From an uncultured Lentisphaeria bacterium (lineage in GTDB: Bacteria > Verrucomicrobiota > Lentisphaeria > Victivallales > UBA1829): a stretch of 34,427 nt of DNA. The position numbers were made by a program, and so were the translations under genes. The stretch is taken from the NCBI GenBank assembly GCA_949282305.1, contig CASDPB010000030.1:1-34427 (forward strand), read 5' to 3'. Below, one piece after another: positions 24,201 through 32,690 of the stretch; position 1 is the stretch's first letter; each line of letters opens with the position of its first letter. Below the pieces are notes generated by a model, which worked only from the letters and a program-made list of their open reading frames with translations, did not search any database and was not told where the DNA came from.

Positions 24201-25175
24201 CAGCTCCGCAATTTCATGATAAGGCAATGGGAAATGTATTTTTAATTTACGGGTTGCAGGAAAACTTCCGGAAAGCAGGTATTCTGCAATTCCCTTATGA
24301 CTGTTTTTTCCTGGTTTTATTTCCTGAGCCTTGATGAATTCTCTCTTTTCATCATCCCAGCAGGCAATCTGCAGGGGCTGAGGCTGTTCATTGTCATTGC
24401 TGAGTTTGACAACCAGACGGGCGGGCAGTTCTTTTTTCCCATGGGAAAGTTCCAGGTATGGGGTTTGATCATTTTCATCCGGTATCCAGTAACTTTCATA
24501 ATCTCCATCTGTTAAAATTGAATTGAGATTCACATATGGATTTTGAGTGCTGCTTCCTTTGATGTAGAGACGGTCGGTGTAGGCATTTTCAGAGACGCCG
24601 GCAGGTTTGAAAAGTGCCGGTTCGGTATTTTCCCACTCGCGAAGCTTGATCTCGTCAAACCAGGCAGTTCCGGATTCCCCGGCGGCTCCTGCTGCCGCTT
24701 GCAGCAGAATTCTCACCGTGACAACATGCTCTGGCATTTCTTGAGGTTTCAGCTCAATGCGGGCACGTTCCCACTGGTCCAGCTTTACCATGTTTGACTC
24801 CTTCGCCATGACAAAATTACCTTGTTTGTCATACATTGCCAGATACATGCAGCTGTAGCTTGTGACCTGTCCGTTGGTTTTGATTTGCCCCGTAAGCAAA
24901 TATCCTTTGCCCTGTTTCAGTGACAGTGGTTTGCTGACAGCATGATTTCCTGCTTCAGAACTTTGATCGACAACCTTCAAAGAACCGGAAGTCCTGTATC
25001 CTTCCTTATCCCAAATACCCCCATGCCAGCTGCCTGTCCCTGAGGTAAAGTCATCTTGAAAAACCACAGAAGATTCCTGTAAATTCCGGGAGTTCTGGGC
25101 AAAAAGACCTTGCTTCATTCCCCATCGGAAAGCAACCCAGAGTAATACTATTGCCAATAGCCAGATGAATTTCAT
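21207..25175 (-). CDS. Giant exported GH42-like (clan GH-A) glycoside hydrolase, 1322 aa
   Basis: AAGGAGA lies about 9 nt before ATG 25175. Residues 1-20 (MKFIWLLAIVLLWVAFRWGM) form a signal anchor. Residues 40-180 are a CenC-like carbohydrate-binding jelly roll (DDFTSGTGSWHGGIWDKEGY, GTAWFDEIKLREW). Residues 340-470 contain ENWQAYWIWAKDQ and RAFRRIFTVDTLPVHAVIQG, the pattern of an alpha-rhamnosidase-type N-terminal sandwich. A TIM barrel spans roughly 640-1030: YFVLAGEEGQWFHHW (Glu768/Glu769, candidate acid/base) and later IAVQEDDLRTH and MYLHEFGTDTRNWF (candidate nucleophile region). Residues 1040-1230 resemble the trimerisation/glutaminase-like domain of GH42 beta-galactosidases (ASEIAVITSDHTLNHLNQ). 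It is the last gene of the minus cluster. Activity on beta-galactosides is a family-based guess. Confidence 0.8.
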   Translation of the reverse strand: MKFIWLLAIVLLWVAFRWGMKQGLFAQNSRNLQESSVVFQDDFTSGTGSWHGGIWDKEGYRTSGSLKVVDQSSEAGNHAVSKPLSLKQGKGYLLTGQIKTNGQVTSYSCMYLAMYDKQGNFVMAKESNMVKLDQWERARIELKPQEMPEHVVTVRILLQAAAGAAGESGTAWFDEIKLREWENTEPALFKPAGVSENAYTDRLYIKGSSTQNPYVNLNSILTDGDYESYWIPDENDQTPYLELSHGKKELPARLVVKLSNDNEQPQPLQIACWDDEKREFIKAQEIKPGKNSHKGIAEYLLSGSFPATRKLKIHFPLPYHEIAELRYFIQPEKRENWQAYWIWAKDQSSTANYEEFVSRAFRRIFTVDTLPVHAVIQGRGDDSLQLFLNGHAISPGEELKDKIVPGENVLAAIVKNERYAAGLLAEFDLLNADGSEQKIISDPQWKTALLPVPANWNTVGFDDRAWANSVATARPPFGPWGEIPYVMNSRRIPLELLSVTLPETLEAERMTELCFHFISPDPLEKIKPLTLQISRNGEIFYEDTITREEFFKKKKDGSMELVYPLKLNRFFIPGDYDVELKVPFYEVICNGKPWKGVITLVNQHRPEFTTAKIVNHNGVSAIEIAGQVNRSIWYTVPYMAGRATQKLMNREFGKAACNIAQIFVTPRIISPDQFDFTGIDRVVSGTLTDNPAAFIVLKVTVNQLYSGFAEQFPDELCTLDNLKKLPYPSHASKVWQKISGQMLEKLIEHIHNSPYADRIIGYFVLAGEEGQWFHHWGSSNPETDGSLSDYSPAMLNYFRNFLRRKYHTDAALQKAWNNPDVTFENAEIPPRKQRVRPHHNGMFRTAADQAAIDYGENLSDCVNNALGFYAGIIKKATGNRALVFAYYGHLMDVGDGYLAELGGYLKQQDLLNNPDIDGFAGPLSYRPEFRDIGGTSSIDFPPSGSLRLHRKIAVQEDDLRTHLFPREYAYTIRLPWQSIAVLSREFAKTICDGAGMYLHEFGTDTRNWFDDPEYLDAIGRLNQLAAYIARNRDLTPASEIAVITSDHTLNHLNQKQRYIQRNVPETRAIYMRESIARIGAPFTEYLVSSFLNGEMPDHKFYIFLNTYALTAAERDAILRKLEKNGASALFLYAPGLVGDSSEPDLRNMCGLLGMNLKAVYNWKGPLQINFKLDFHGNRLQDRSGMFAGDTLDCFYVVDDPQAEPLGTLDNSGEVVFARKKRGNTTIYFASFPFFSPKVLRSLAQDAGVHIYMTSSDALYHTGELLAVHTGKSCGPRQIKFPAPMFVRQLYPEVKEYGKIKDLEFSSLFPETRIFECLTVPEK

Positions 25176-25251
25176 GAAAATATCTCCTTGCTGAATCTGA
25201 AATTTGCTGAACTTTTCAGGTAAATTTCTTTATTTCTGATCTGTGCCGCAC

Positions 25252-25277
25252 AGAAAAGCAGAATACTGCATTTCTGT
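25252..25277 (-). other. Strong hairpin between pseudopilin and GH42-like gene
   Basis: On the minus strand CAGAAATGCAG pairs with CTGCTTTTCTG (one T-T mismatch) around a 4-nt loop. In the plus direction the hairpin is followed by TTTTT, but no plus gene ends here. On the minus strand it sits in the 141-nt gap downstream of the pseudopilin, where it could protect the 3' end of a processed pseudopilin mRNA and set unequal expression. Confidence 0.45.
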
Positions 25278-25316
25278 TTTTCCTGATACTTTATCCATAC
25301 TCAGATTTTATACCCG

Positions 25317-26015
25317 TCAGCGACAGTTTACGATTGTATTATTGATTACTGCATTCACAGCCGCATACGGAACTTCAGCATCGGCTGAAGCTGCAACCAG
25401 CTCGCTTTTGCCGCATCCTTGTCCATGCCCGTCAAAGAAGAAGGCGTTGCATCTTTGGCTATGACGCATATGAAACAATCCTCCTGTGGCATGGGGAACA
25501 ATCGTGTGAGACTGTACCTGTGTCGTCGTATCCCGCAGGGAATCTGCCAGCATAATTGAAATACTGGATCTTGGTATTCTCGTAATGCGTATGAAGGTCT
25601 TGCTGTGATCAGCGAAACGAACCACCGCAGCTGCAGGAAAACTTGTGGTGTCAAATGGCATGCCATATACCTGATCTTCCCGCGAATATTCCGGTTTCAC
25701 GGGGACACTTGGACAATGGAATATCTGATTTTTCTGTTCAAATAATTTCTGCAGCCCCGGATTCATTCCTTCAGAATAATAAATATTCAGCCAAGGCCAT
25801 TGAGGCGACAAATAGGCTGGCGCTATGATAAAATCATTATTTTCCATTGCATACATCTGAAAATTCATGCCAAGCTGTTTTTGATTATTCAAACATGTTG
25901 TTGATCTGGCTTTATCTCTTGCACTTTGCAATGCCGGAAGCAGCATTGCCGCAAGAATTGCAATAATTGAAATAACGATCAGTAACTCTATCAAGGTAAA
26001 ATATTTCCTGCACAT
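25317..26015 (-). CDS. Pseudopilin-type protein with H-X9-DG motif, 232 aa
   Basis: I start at ATG 26015 ([20 protein letters not shown]) because GAGGAGG lies about 8 nt upstream; the frame is open 57 nt further but without a site. The pilin-like helix has Phe(+1) and Glu(+5); Gly(-1) is replaced by Tyr, as is common in these proteins. The C-terminal [15 protein letters not shown] is a perfect H-X9-DG motif. It is a close relative of the pseudopilin at 31932-32648: both share a YGMxFDxTSxP segment, an ITRI..SS....L.DSL segment and an IVPH..G/E....RH segment. Exported, held in the inner membrane or assembled as a pseudopilus; role in glycan use is inferred from position between GH78 and the GH42-like gene. 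Confidence 0.92.
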   Translation of the reverse strand: MCRKYFTLIELLIVISIIAILAAMLLPALQSARDKARSTTCLNNQKQLGMNFQMYAMENNDFIIAPAYLSPQWPWLNIYYSEGMNPGLQKLFEQKNQIFHCPSVPVKPEYSREDQVYGMPFDTTSFPAAAVVRFADHSKTFIRITRIPRSSISIMLADSLRDTTTQVQSHTIVPHATGGLFHMRHSQRCNAFFFDGHGQGCGKSELVAASADAEVPYAAVNAVINNTIVNCR

Positions 26016-26167
26016 CCCGAAATCCTCCTCGTATAATAGAAAGTCTAAAGTTGGAAACCTTGATTTCTGCATTTATTTTTCAAAAGATACCTTTCTTTAC
26101 CGGATACTGTTGTTTTGTGCTGCACCTGCCTTCCTTTCGTATGGGTCCAGATCAGATGATTGATGAA

Positions 26168-27985
26168 TCAAACAACTGTATTGGATGAACAGTTCAGTTT
26201 ATGTGTCCGGATCAGGTGATATAGAACGTGGGAACTCCAGGCATGACAGTCCGAACGGGGATTTTGAAATTCCTCGGGCAATGTCGTCAACCCTTCATTC
26301 TGGAGCGCCTTCCATTTTGAAACACGTTTTTCTGCGAGCTCATCCAGTCCGCATCGACGACATGCCTCAAGATAATAAAAAGAAAAATAGATGCTGCATT
26401 CAGGCAACTTATATTTCTTCAAACCGTCAATGACAGGGGCATATGGGTCCACCAGCAAAGCAAGAACCTGCGAATGCTCAGAATAGTATTTCTGATTCAA
26501 ATCGATTGCATACAGCCCTTTTGAAGGATTGTAGTAACGCGAATGAATCTCCTGTCTTAATTTACCGGCATATTCCAAAAGGCCAGGACGAACATTCAAT
26601 TCTGCCATTTTTTCGAGGACCTGCACGAAAAGCCAGTTCATAATACTGTTCGGTGAATCCCCCGGCGGAGTACCCTGTGTCCATTCTTTGCACCAGTCAA
26701 TAAAATTCCAGCCAGGCAGGGACAAAAGCCCATTTTCCATATGAGACAACAGATAATCCAGAAGCCTGTTCACACAAGGCTGCAGCTCCAATATCAGCTG
26801 ATCTCGTCCATGGCGTTCATAATAGTCATAAAACATCAGCAGATAAATCAGCATGAAGGAAGGAATAATCTGCTTTGATTTGGACGGATACTGTGAAAAC
26901 AGGGAGCCATCCACCTGCTGAGACAGCGATAAGAGACGCAGTGCTTTTGCGGGAAGACGGTGGTCATCCGTGATCTCATAAGTGCAAAGGGCTTCCAGGC
27001 GTGAATCTCCAATATACATGAGCTGTTCATAATAAGGGCAATCCATGTAGGTCTCAAAAGAACATGCCTGAAGAGTCTCGAAAGCCATTTCGTAAAGTTT
27101 GGAATTGTTCCTGCAGGGCGGATAAGGATACCCGGTCCGATGGAAATGAGCCTCATACTGGACATCTCCTTCTGTCATGATTTCCACATAGTGACCCGCC
27201 CGCCACCAATAATCGTACCAGATTAATTCTCCGTCAATGTCAAAGATATCACAATTACCGACAAAGTGTGTTCCATTCCGTTTTCCTTTGATTCCTTTTA
27301 AGGCAATCGGATCATATTCAGACGTCGTATAAGGTGCTTCCAACCAGCGGATTTTTATACGACCATGTCCGGTGAACCGATAATCAGCCCAGACACAGAG
27401 ATAATGCTGAAAAAACAAAATATCTCCCTTTTTGTGATCGGGGACAACGGGCTCATAAAGCATCAACGGCAGATCCGGAGCATGAAGAATGCGTTCATCT
27501 TCAAAATAGGAAACTTGTTTCCAGCCGTCTCCCCCTCCGGACAGGATTTCCCTGTTATAGGTGACATCAACATTAACACGTGGAAATGTTCCCCAGTCGG
27601 GAAAAGGATATTCGTAATAACATCCCTTTTCAATCTGATATTCCCAGTGGTTCAGATAACCGCTGACATCTTCGAAATAGAATCCATGCTTAATGGACAT
27701 CTGGGCATAAGCTCTGTATTTACGGCCGAAACAAATTACACGTGCGGTAAGAACGTGGCGTCCTCTTCCTGTATGAAACAGCCCATTCTGATAATACCAC
27801 CTTTCCGGAGTGCCCCGTTCCGGTCCATCAATCAATCGTTTGCCGTCAAGGAAAAGCTGTGCTCTTTCATCAGCGCTGAAACGGAATGCCAGTTCCATTT
27901 CTTCCGGCAAAGAAAAGACACAACGGTATACCACGATATACGGGCTTGCGGTATCTTCATCCGGCTGCATCCATAACAAACTCAT
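26168..27985 (-). CDS. Alpha-L-rhamnosidase-like glycoside hydrolase (GH78), short form, 605 aa
   Basis: The N-terminal 270 residues are beta-sandwich (VYRCVFSLPEEMELAFRFSA, AQLFLDGKRLIDGPERGTPE), as in GH78 domain N. The (alpha/alpha)6 barrel begins near residue 295: TYMDCPYYEQLMYIGDSRLE holds D315-C316-P317 and E320, the 'DCPxRxE' catalytic signature with Tyr at the usual Arg. Later LPGWNFIDWCKEW and SDCHAWSSHVLYHLIRTH are diagnostic. The protein stops about 12 residues after the last motif, so the C-terminal beta-sandwich of most GH78 enzymes is absent. No signal peptide: cytoplasmic. GGAG lies about 13 nt before ATG 27985. It follows the DUF6259-like gene by 37 nt. It probably removes terminal rhamnose or a related sugar from imported oligosaccharides. 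Confidence 0.88.
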   Translation of the reverse strand: MSLLWMQPDEDTASPYIVVYRCVFSLPEEMELAFRFSADERAQLFLDGKRLIDGPERGTPERWYYQNGLFHTGRGRHVLTARVICFGRKYRAYAQMSIKHGFYFEDVSGYLNHWEYQIEKGCYYEYPFPDWGTFPRVNVDVTYNREILSGGGDGWKQVSYFEDERILHAPDLPLMLYEPVVPDHKKGDILFFQHYLCVWADYRFTGHGRIKIRWLEAPYTTSEYDPIALKGIKGKRNGTHFVGNCDIFDIDGELIWYDYWWRAGHYVEIMTEGDVQYEAHFHRTGYPYPPCRNNSKLYEMAFETLQACSFETYMDCPYYEQLMYIGDSRLEALCTYEITDDHRLPAKALRLLSLSQQVDGSLFSQYPSKSKQIIPSFMLIYLLMFYDYYERHGRDQLILELQPCVNRLLDYLLSHMENGLLSLPGWNFIDWCKEWTQGTPPGDSPNSIMNWLFVQVLEKMAELNVRPGLLEYAGKLRQEIHSRYYNPSKGLYAIDLNQKYYSEHSQVLALLVDPYAPVIDGLKKYKLPECSIYFSFYYLEACRRCGLDELAEKRVSKWKALQNEGLTTLPEEFQNPRSDCHAWSSHVLYHLIRTHKLNCSSNTVV

Positions 27986-28022
27986 TTTATCTATAAACTC
28001 CTGTCAATAATTGCGTATTCAA

Positions 28023-31000
28023 TCATTTCGCTTCTCTGGATACGGCTCCGATCCCCTGCGGCGGCAATGTCAGGGAAAGGAAAGCCATGCCATTTTTAAT
28101 TTCCGGTGTCAGAACACGGTCATTCCATAAATCGCGATATACGGCTCCTTCTATATGTGGAACAGCCAGCATCGTGCCGGAGCGTGTTACAGGGGCGGCA
28201 TTCAGTAAAGTCCAGACGGTCCTGGTTGTTCCGGGAAAACGATTGGCATAAATGCTGCCCATCAAGGTTTGCACCCTGGGTTTCGGATTTGCAGTCAGAA
28301 AACAATCTTTGTATTGATCCTTGATTGCCAAGGCCCGGTTGACTCTTTTGCGGACATTGCTTTCATGCAGGAACCAAGTGACCTCATGGAAAACTTCTCC
28401 ATTGAAGAAAATAGAATCCACTTGTGAAGGTTTGTTTCCTGCCTCAATACCAGTGGGAAGCGCAAACAGTTTATAATAGGGAAGAAGATAACGGACTGCC
28501 GCAAAAGGTGCTGCAAACTCACGTTCATTCCTTCTGTCATCAATATCATAGACGGGAGCATAATGTTCATTCAGCTCCATGAAATAATAAGAAATGAAGC
28601 CATCGCAATAAACAGAAGCGGAATCGGGCAGACCATACTCCGTCCAGAACGCGGTATCATCCGGCAGTGCTGCCCGGAGCCGGCTTATGAACTTGATGTC
28701 TCCCTTAATGGAATTTGAAGGTATTTCATGCCCATGGGAAGGATTGTAACACCTGGTTGCATTAAAGGAGCTCAGCACATCTGAATACAGAATCCTGGCT
28801 CCGGTTTCCTGCATTAATTTCTTCAAATCGGATACGGCATAATTTACCCATGAATCGTCATTCAGGCAGGTGTAAGTTTCGTTATCATTGGCCATAAGAC
28901 TTCCATTTTGATAAGTTAATGCAGATTTTCTGATGGGAAAATCAGACGGCATGTCTGCATTGATATAACGGTCACTGATTGTATAAAGAGAGATCGGAAT
29001 GTGTTTCACGTCTTGAAAATAGTGGATGGCTTCTTTGAATTTCTGCAATCCCCCTGCCTGGCGGTAGAATGGTTCGCTGGACCAGTTGCCATATTGAAAA
29101 CGCTTCTGATCATCACTGTAGGACCACCACAGATGTGCAAAATCAGGAGTGCGTCCCAAGTGCTTTTTCTCAAAATCCAGTAATTCATCAATGTGATAAA
29201 CGGATTTGTCTTTTGAGAGAATCGGAGGCACGTGAAAGAAACTCCATGAAAGCGTATGAGTCGTATGGTAGCATGTATTGACCAGAGTATTCAGAAAATA
29301 ATCTTTGTTCTGCGCTTTGACCGGTTTGTAGAAGCTATTGAGAAAACGGCGGTAAATGAGCAATGCTGAGTGCCAGTCTCCTTCATGCGGCTGCCAGCGG
29401 ATTTCCGGCAATGAACGGGTCTGCCCGGGGGCAAGATCTGCAAACTCTTTTTGCAGATAGACATAACCGGAAAGTCCGGTGTTACGCTTGGCTGCGTAAT
29501 ATTCATTTTTGGCGTGATCCCGGTTGTCGCAGAGTATCATCAGCCCCCGTTTTTCCTGTGAATTGAAGAAATCAAAGAACATGTGCAGGAACTCCATTCC
29601 ATAAGCTGCCCGATAAGTTGCGTTCTGACTGGAGATTTCAGCACGGGAGCGCGGGAAGAAAACCATGTCTTCATCTATGTTTCCAATCTTCAGATCCTTG
29701 ATGAAACCTGATGCACCGGATACAGTAATTGTTTTTGTGCCATTGTTTTGCAGTTGACCTGTCCAGACTAGATCACCGGTTTTCCCTGGGCGTATGCGAA
29801 GTAAGACAGATAAATCGCGAATGCCGTCGGCATTTCCCTGCAATAGAATTTCTGCGACACCATTGGCAATATGCTTTTTTACCACAGAAAAACAACGTCC
29901 GGTGAAAAAATCACCATTCACCCTGAGCAGTAGCCCCGATGCCGGATGTATTTTGGCTCCTGGAATTGTTTTTACTGACAAACCGTTCTTTAAATCAATG
30001 CAGTATTTTCCTATCTTTAAAAGATGGTTGGAAATGGATATTTCAGCAGGTTGAGCGGTCGGCAGTACTGGTTCAAGCTCTGGAGTTGGAGAGGGACTGC
30101 GAATAAAATCCAGAAGGTGGCCATTGGTTCCCAATGTCAATGCCGCCAGATAGAAATCAATTCCGTAAGAAGGGAAATGCAGAATGATTTCTTTCAGTTC
30201 CCGATCAGGATCTAACGGCACGGCATAAACCCCGGCGGTCCGTCCGGAAATATAGAATGCACGATTTTCCACGGAATATGGAAATGCCTTTGTTCTCATG
30301 CCATCGGCATAAACTGCTTCAATATGGAAATTTTCCATGTCATCAAGTCTTAATGGACGACTTGCCTGTGCAAAACGCATCTGTGCCGGATTATTGATAC
30401 CGAAAAGTAACAGATAAGCTTCTCTTGCCTGCTTCCCTACTGGAATCGTGATTTTGTCCTTTCGAGAGATCGGAGCTATGTTTTTCCGTGTTCCTGTTTC
30501 TCCGAGGAATGGGAACTGTGTTTTATTGGCAGAATCATCAAAGGGGGGTTTTACAAGATTTTTCCCCGCTTTCTTTATTTGGAAGGGAATTCCTGCCCAG
30601 GTAAATTCCGAAGTGGAAAAATCTGGCAGGGCGTCTTGTAAAAGACCATACTTTTTCAGTCCTTCCCGATAGATTGCAGTCAAATTGGTATTGAACATTT
30701 CGTCGATAGGGATAAATTCATACCCTTCGTTGGAAACAGGTTCCTCCGCACTTGTCAGCGGAAGTTCCGCAAAAAAAGCGAGATCCGCGATCTCAAGTCG
30801 TGCCAGAGAGTGATTGGTTTTCAAGTTGACCTGAAGTTCTGCAGCAGTCATGCCTTCAGGAATCATTCCTGTTGCACTGTGGAATTCTCCGTCATCAAAT
30901 ATAGTTGCCGAGTTTAATAAATCATAAGTCAATGGTTTTCCTGCGGCGTCTGTCCCTTTCAATTGAACGACACCTTCAGCAGGAGCTGTTCTTTGAATTC

Positions 31001-31871
31001 CTTTCCCTCGATATTTTATTGTATAATATTGTAAATTATTCATGAAACGCGGCGGTTCTAACACCTTTTCCCACGTCATGGCTCGGACTTCACCTGCCTC
31101 GCCATTCACCGTAAATGCAACCATATTGCTGGATTCTTTGACAAAATAAGGTTCATTTGCCTGAATCTGAGAACCATCTGTCATGTGAATCACTGACGGC
31201 ATAATATTGGACGCGATAAGTTCGGATCTTGGTTTCCATCCGGAAAACCAGGATACGGGTGTCTTTGTGAACGCAACCGCTTTTTTGGTCTCCGATCTGC
31301 TGCCGATCCTGAGATCTTTGAAATAAACTTCTCCCGCACAAGTTAAATCCAGACGGATACGTAATTTTTCAGAACCTTCAGGAACCCTGAATTCTCCGGC
31401 AATGGTATGCCATTCTCCAATGATCTTATTTTTGTGCAGAATGTGCGTCAGCAGGGTTGGTTTCCCTTTTGCATCAAAACTGAAGATCTCAATTCCAATG
31501 TAGTCACCGGGAGGAAAACCGGAATGTCTGACATTGACACTTGCCTGATAAGGACCACCAGGCGGTAATTTTACTTCCGGACGCATTTCCCAGGATGCGA
31601 AACTGCCATCTTTTGTCTTTCCCCGGATGCCGATACAGCCCTCATTGGAAATGGCATAATTGACGATTCCTGTAAAATTTTCATGGTTGCTGGTAAAAAA
31701 TACATAACCATTGGGAGCAGATTTTTCAGGTTCAATGGTCAGCTCGGAACGTCCCACAAGCCCGGAAGTATTCTCATCAGCTGCATATCCACAGAGATTG
31801 CAGCATACCGCAAGTTTTAAGAACAGATTCCAAATCCTGTATCTTTGCGGGGCGAAATTCTTAAATCTCAT
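28023..31871 (-). CDS. Giant exported DUF6259-like TIM-barrel protein, 1282 aa
   Basis: The frame opens at TTG 31913, but two ATGs follow (31883 and 31871). GAAGGA lies only 2 nt before the first and about 14 nt before the second. I choose 31871 because it gives a cleaner signal peptide (MRFKNFAPQRYRIWNLFLKL, then AVCCNLCGYA). Residues 40-190 look like a carbohydrate-binding sandwich (GIRGKTKDGSFASWEMRPEV, GEVYFKDLRIGS). The C-terminal half (about 780-1230) fits the DUF6259 pattern as I remember it: GDWHSALLIYRRFLNSFY, FAHLWWSYSDDQKRFQY, GARILYSDVLSSFNATRCY (Asp in 'LYSDVL' is a candidate catalytic residue) and WTEYGLPDSASVYCDGF. The family's activity is not established to my knowledge; a hydrolase on polymeric glycan is inferred from context. 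Confidence 0.75.
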   Translation of the reverse strand: MRFKNFAPQRYRIWNLFLKLAVCCNLCGYAADENTSGLVGRSELTIEPEKSAPNGYVFFTSNHENFTGIVNYAISNEGCIGIRGKTKDGSFASWEMRPEVKLPPGGPYQASVNVRHSGFPPGDYIGIEIFSFDAKGKPTLLTHILHKNKIIGEWHTIAGEFRVPEGSEKLRIRLDLTCAGEVYFKDLRIGSRSETKKAVAFTKTPVSWFSGWKPRSELIASNIMPSVIHMTDGSQIQANEPYFVKESSNMVAFTVNGEAGEVRAMTWEKVLEPPRFMNNLQYYTIKYRGKGIQRTAPAEGVVQLKGTDAAGKPLTYDLLNSATIFDDGEFHSATGMIPEGMTAAELQVNLKTNHSLARLEIADLAFFAELPLTSAEEPVSNEGYEFIPIDEMFNTNLTAIYREGLKKYGLLQDALPDFSTSEFTWAGIPFQIKKAGKNLVKPPFDDSANKTQFPFLGETGTRKNIAPISRKDKITIPVGKQAREAYLLLFGINNPAQMRFAQASRPLRLDDMENFHIEAVYADGMRTKAFPYSVENRAFYISGRTAGVYAVPLDPDRELKEIILHFPSYGIDFYLAALTLGTNGHLLDFIRSPSPTPELEPVLPTAQPAEISISNHLLKIGKYCIDLKNGLSVKTIPGAKIHPASGLLLRVNGDFFTGRCFSVVKKHIANGVAEILLQGNADGIRDLSVLLRIRPGKTGDLVWTGQLQNNGTKTITVSGASGFIKDLKIGNIDEDMVFFPRSRAEISSQNATYRAAYGMEFLHMFFDFFNSQEKRGLMILCDNRDHAKNEYYAAKRNTGLSGYVYLQKEFADLAPGQTRSLPEIRWQPHEGDWHSALLIYRRFLNSFYKPVKAQNKDYFLNTLVNTCYHTTHTLSWSFFHVPPILSKDKSVYHIDELLDFEKKHLGRTPDFAHLWWSYSDDQKRFQYGNWSSEPFYRQAGGLQKFKEAIHYFQDVKHIPISLYTISDRYINADMPSDFPIRKSALTYQNGSLMANDNETYTCLNDDSWVNYAVSDLKKLMQETGARILYSDVLSSFNATRCYNPSHGHEIPSNSIKGDIKFISRLRAALPDDTAFWTEYGLPDSASVYCDGFISYYFMELNEHYAPVYDIDDRRNEREFAAPFAAVRYLLPYYKLFALPTGIEAGNKPSQVDSIFFNGEVFHEVTWFLHESNVRKRVNRALAIKDQYKDCFLTANPKPRVQTLMGSIYANRFPGTTRTVWTLLNAAPVTRSGTMLAVPHIEGAVYRDLWNDRVLTPEIKNGMAFLSLTLPPQGIGAVSREAK

Positions 31872-31931
31872 TTTTACTGTCATTTCCTTCTCTTTTCTTC
31901 TGCCAGCAGACAAGTTGACTTCAGTTTATGT

Positions 31932-32648
31932 TCATCTGACTTTTATAAGGGTGCCGTCTTTAAGCGTAGCATAAACAGCTTCATTGGGTGCTGCTGCTCC
32001 TTTGGAAATTTCTACGAGTTTGTATCTGTCAGAAGCCTCTGCATGACCGTCAATATAAAACAAATTTGTTCTCACGTCATGGCGAAGGCAATAGGTCATT
32101 TCCGATGAGTGCGGAACGATCGCAGGATATGGAATTTTGACAGCGGTCCATAAAGAATCACCTAACAGTGCCACCTTCGAGGAGTTTTTAATTCTTGTGA
32201 TTTTAATATAATTGGCGGGATTTGATTCTGTTGCTGCTGTAACAACTCCTACTGGCATGCTGGTTACATCAAAAGTCATTCCATAGCATTGATTGTAATC
32301 TTCAAGAGAGGATAATTTATCGAGGTGCGGGGGGTCCGATGGACAAAACAGAGTGCCATTTTTTGAATTCTTGATTCCCTCAAAGTAGGGATTGGAACCG
32401 TATGAACTATGGCTATTGATTATTACCCAAGATGCATTAAGGTAAGATGGAGCTTTTACATAACCGTCTGAATCGTCTGCATAAAACAGAAATGAAGTGC
32501 CAAGTTGTTTTAGATTGTTCAAACATGCGATTGCACGAGCTTTTTCTCTGGATTTGCTTAAAGCTGGAAGCAGCATCCCTGCCAAAATTGCAATAATGGC
32601 AATAACAACCAGAAGCTCTATCAGCGTGAATTGTTTTCTTCTTTTCAT
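31932..32648 (-). CDS. Pseudopilin-type protein with H-X9-DG motif, 238 aa
   Basis: AGGAG lies 9 nt before ATG 32648. The N-terminus [20 protein letters not shown] is the canonical class III-like prepilin helix with Phe(+1) and Glu(+5). [20 protein letters not shown] follows. The C-terminal [14 protein letters not shown] is a perfect H-X9-DG motif. It is a paralogue of the pseudopilin at 25317-26015. It begins 42 nt after the regulator gene and ends 60 nt before the DUF6259-like gene, so all are likely in one transcript. First structural gene of the cluster, comparable in position to SusD-like binding proteins in Bacteroidota loci; that functional analogy is speculation. Confidence 0.93.
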   Translation of the reverse strand: MKRRKQFTLIELLVVIAIIAILAGMLLPALSKSREKARAIACLNNLKQLGTSFLFYADDSDGYVKAPSYLNASWVIINSHSSYGSNPYFEGIKNSKNGTLFCPSDPPHLDKLSSLEDYNQCYGMTFDVTSMPVGVVTAATESNPANYIKITRIKNSSKVALLGDSLWTAVKIPYPAIVPHSSEMTYCLRHDVRTNLFYIDGHAEASDRYKLVEISKGAAAPNEAVYATLKDGTLIKVR

Positions 32649-32690
32649 TGCCTGTTCTCCTGTTTTATATTGTTTGTTGACATCTATTCC

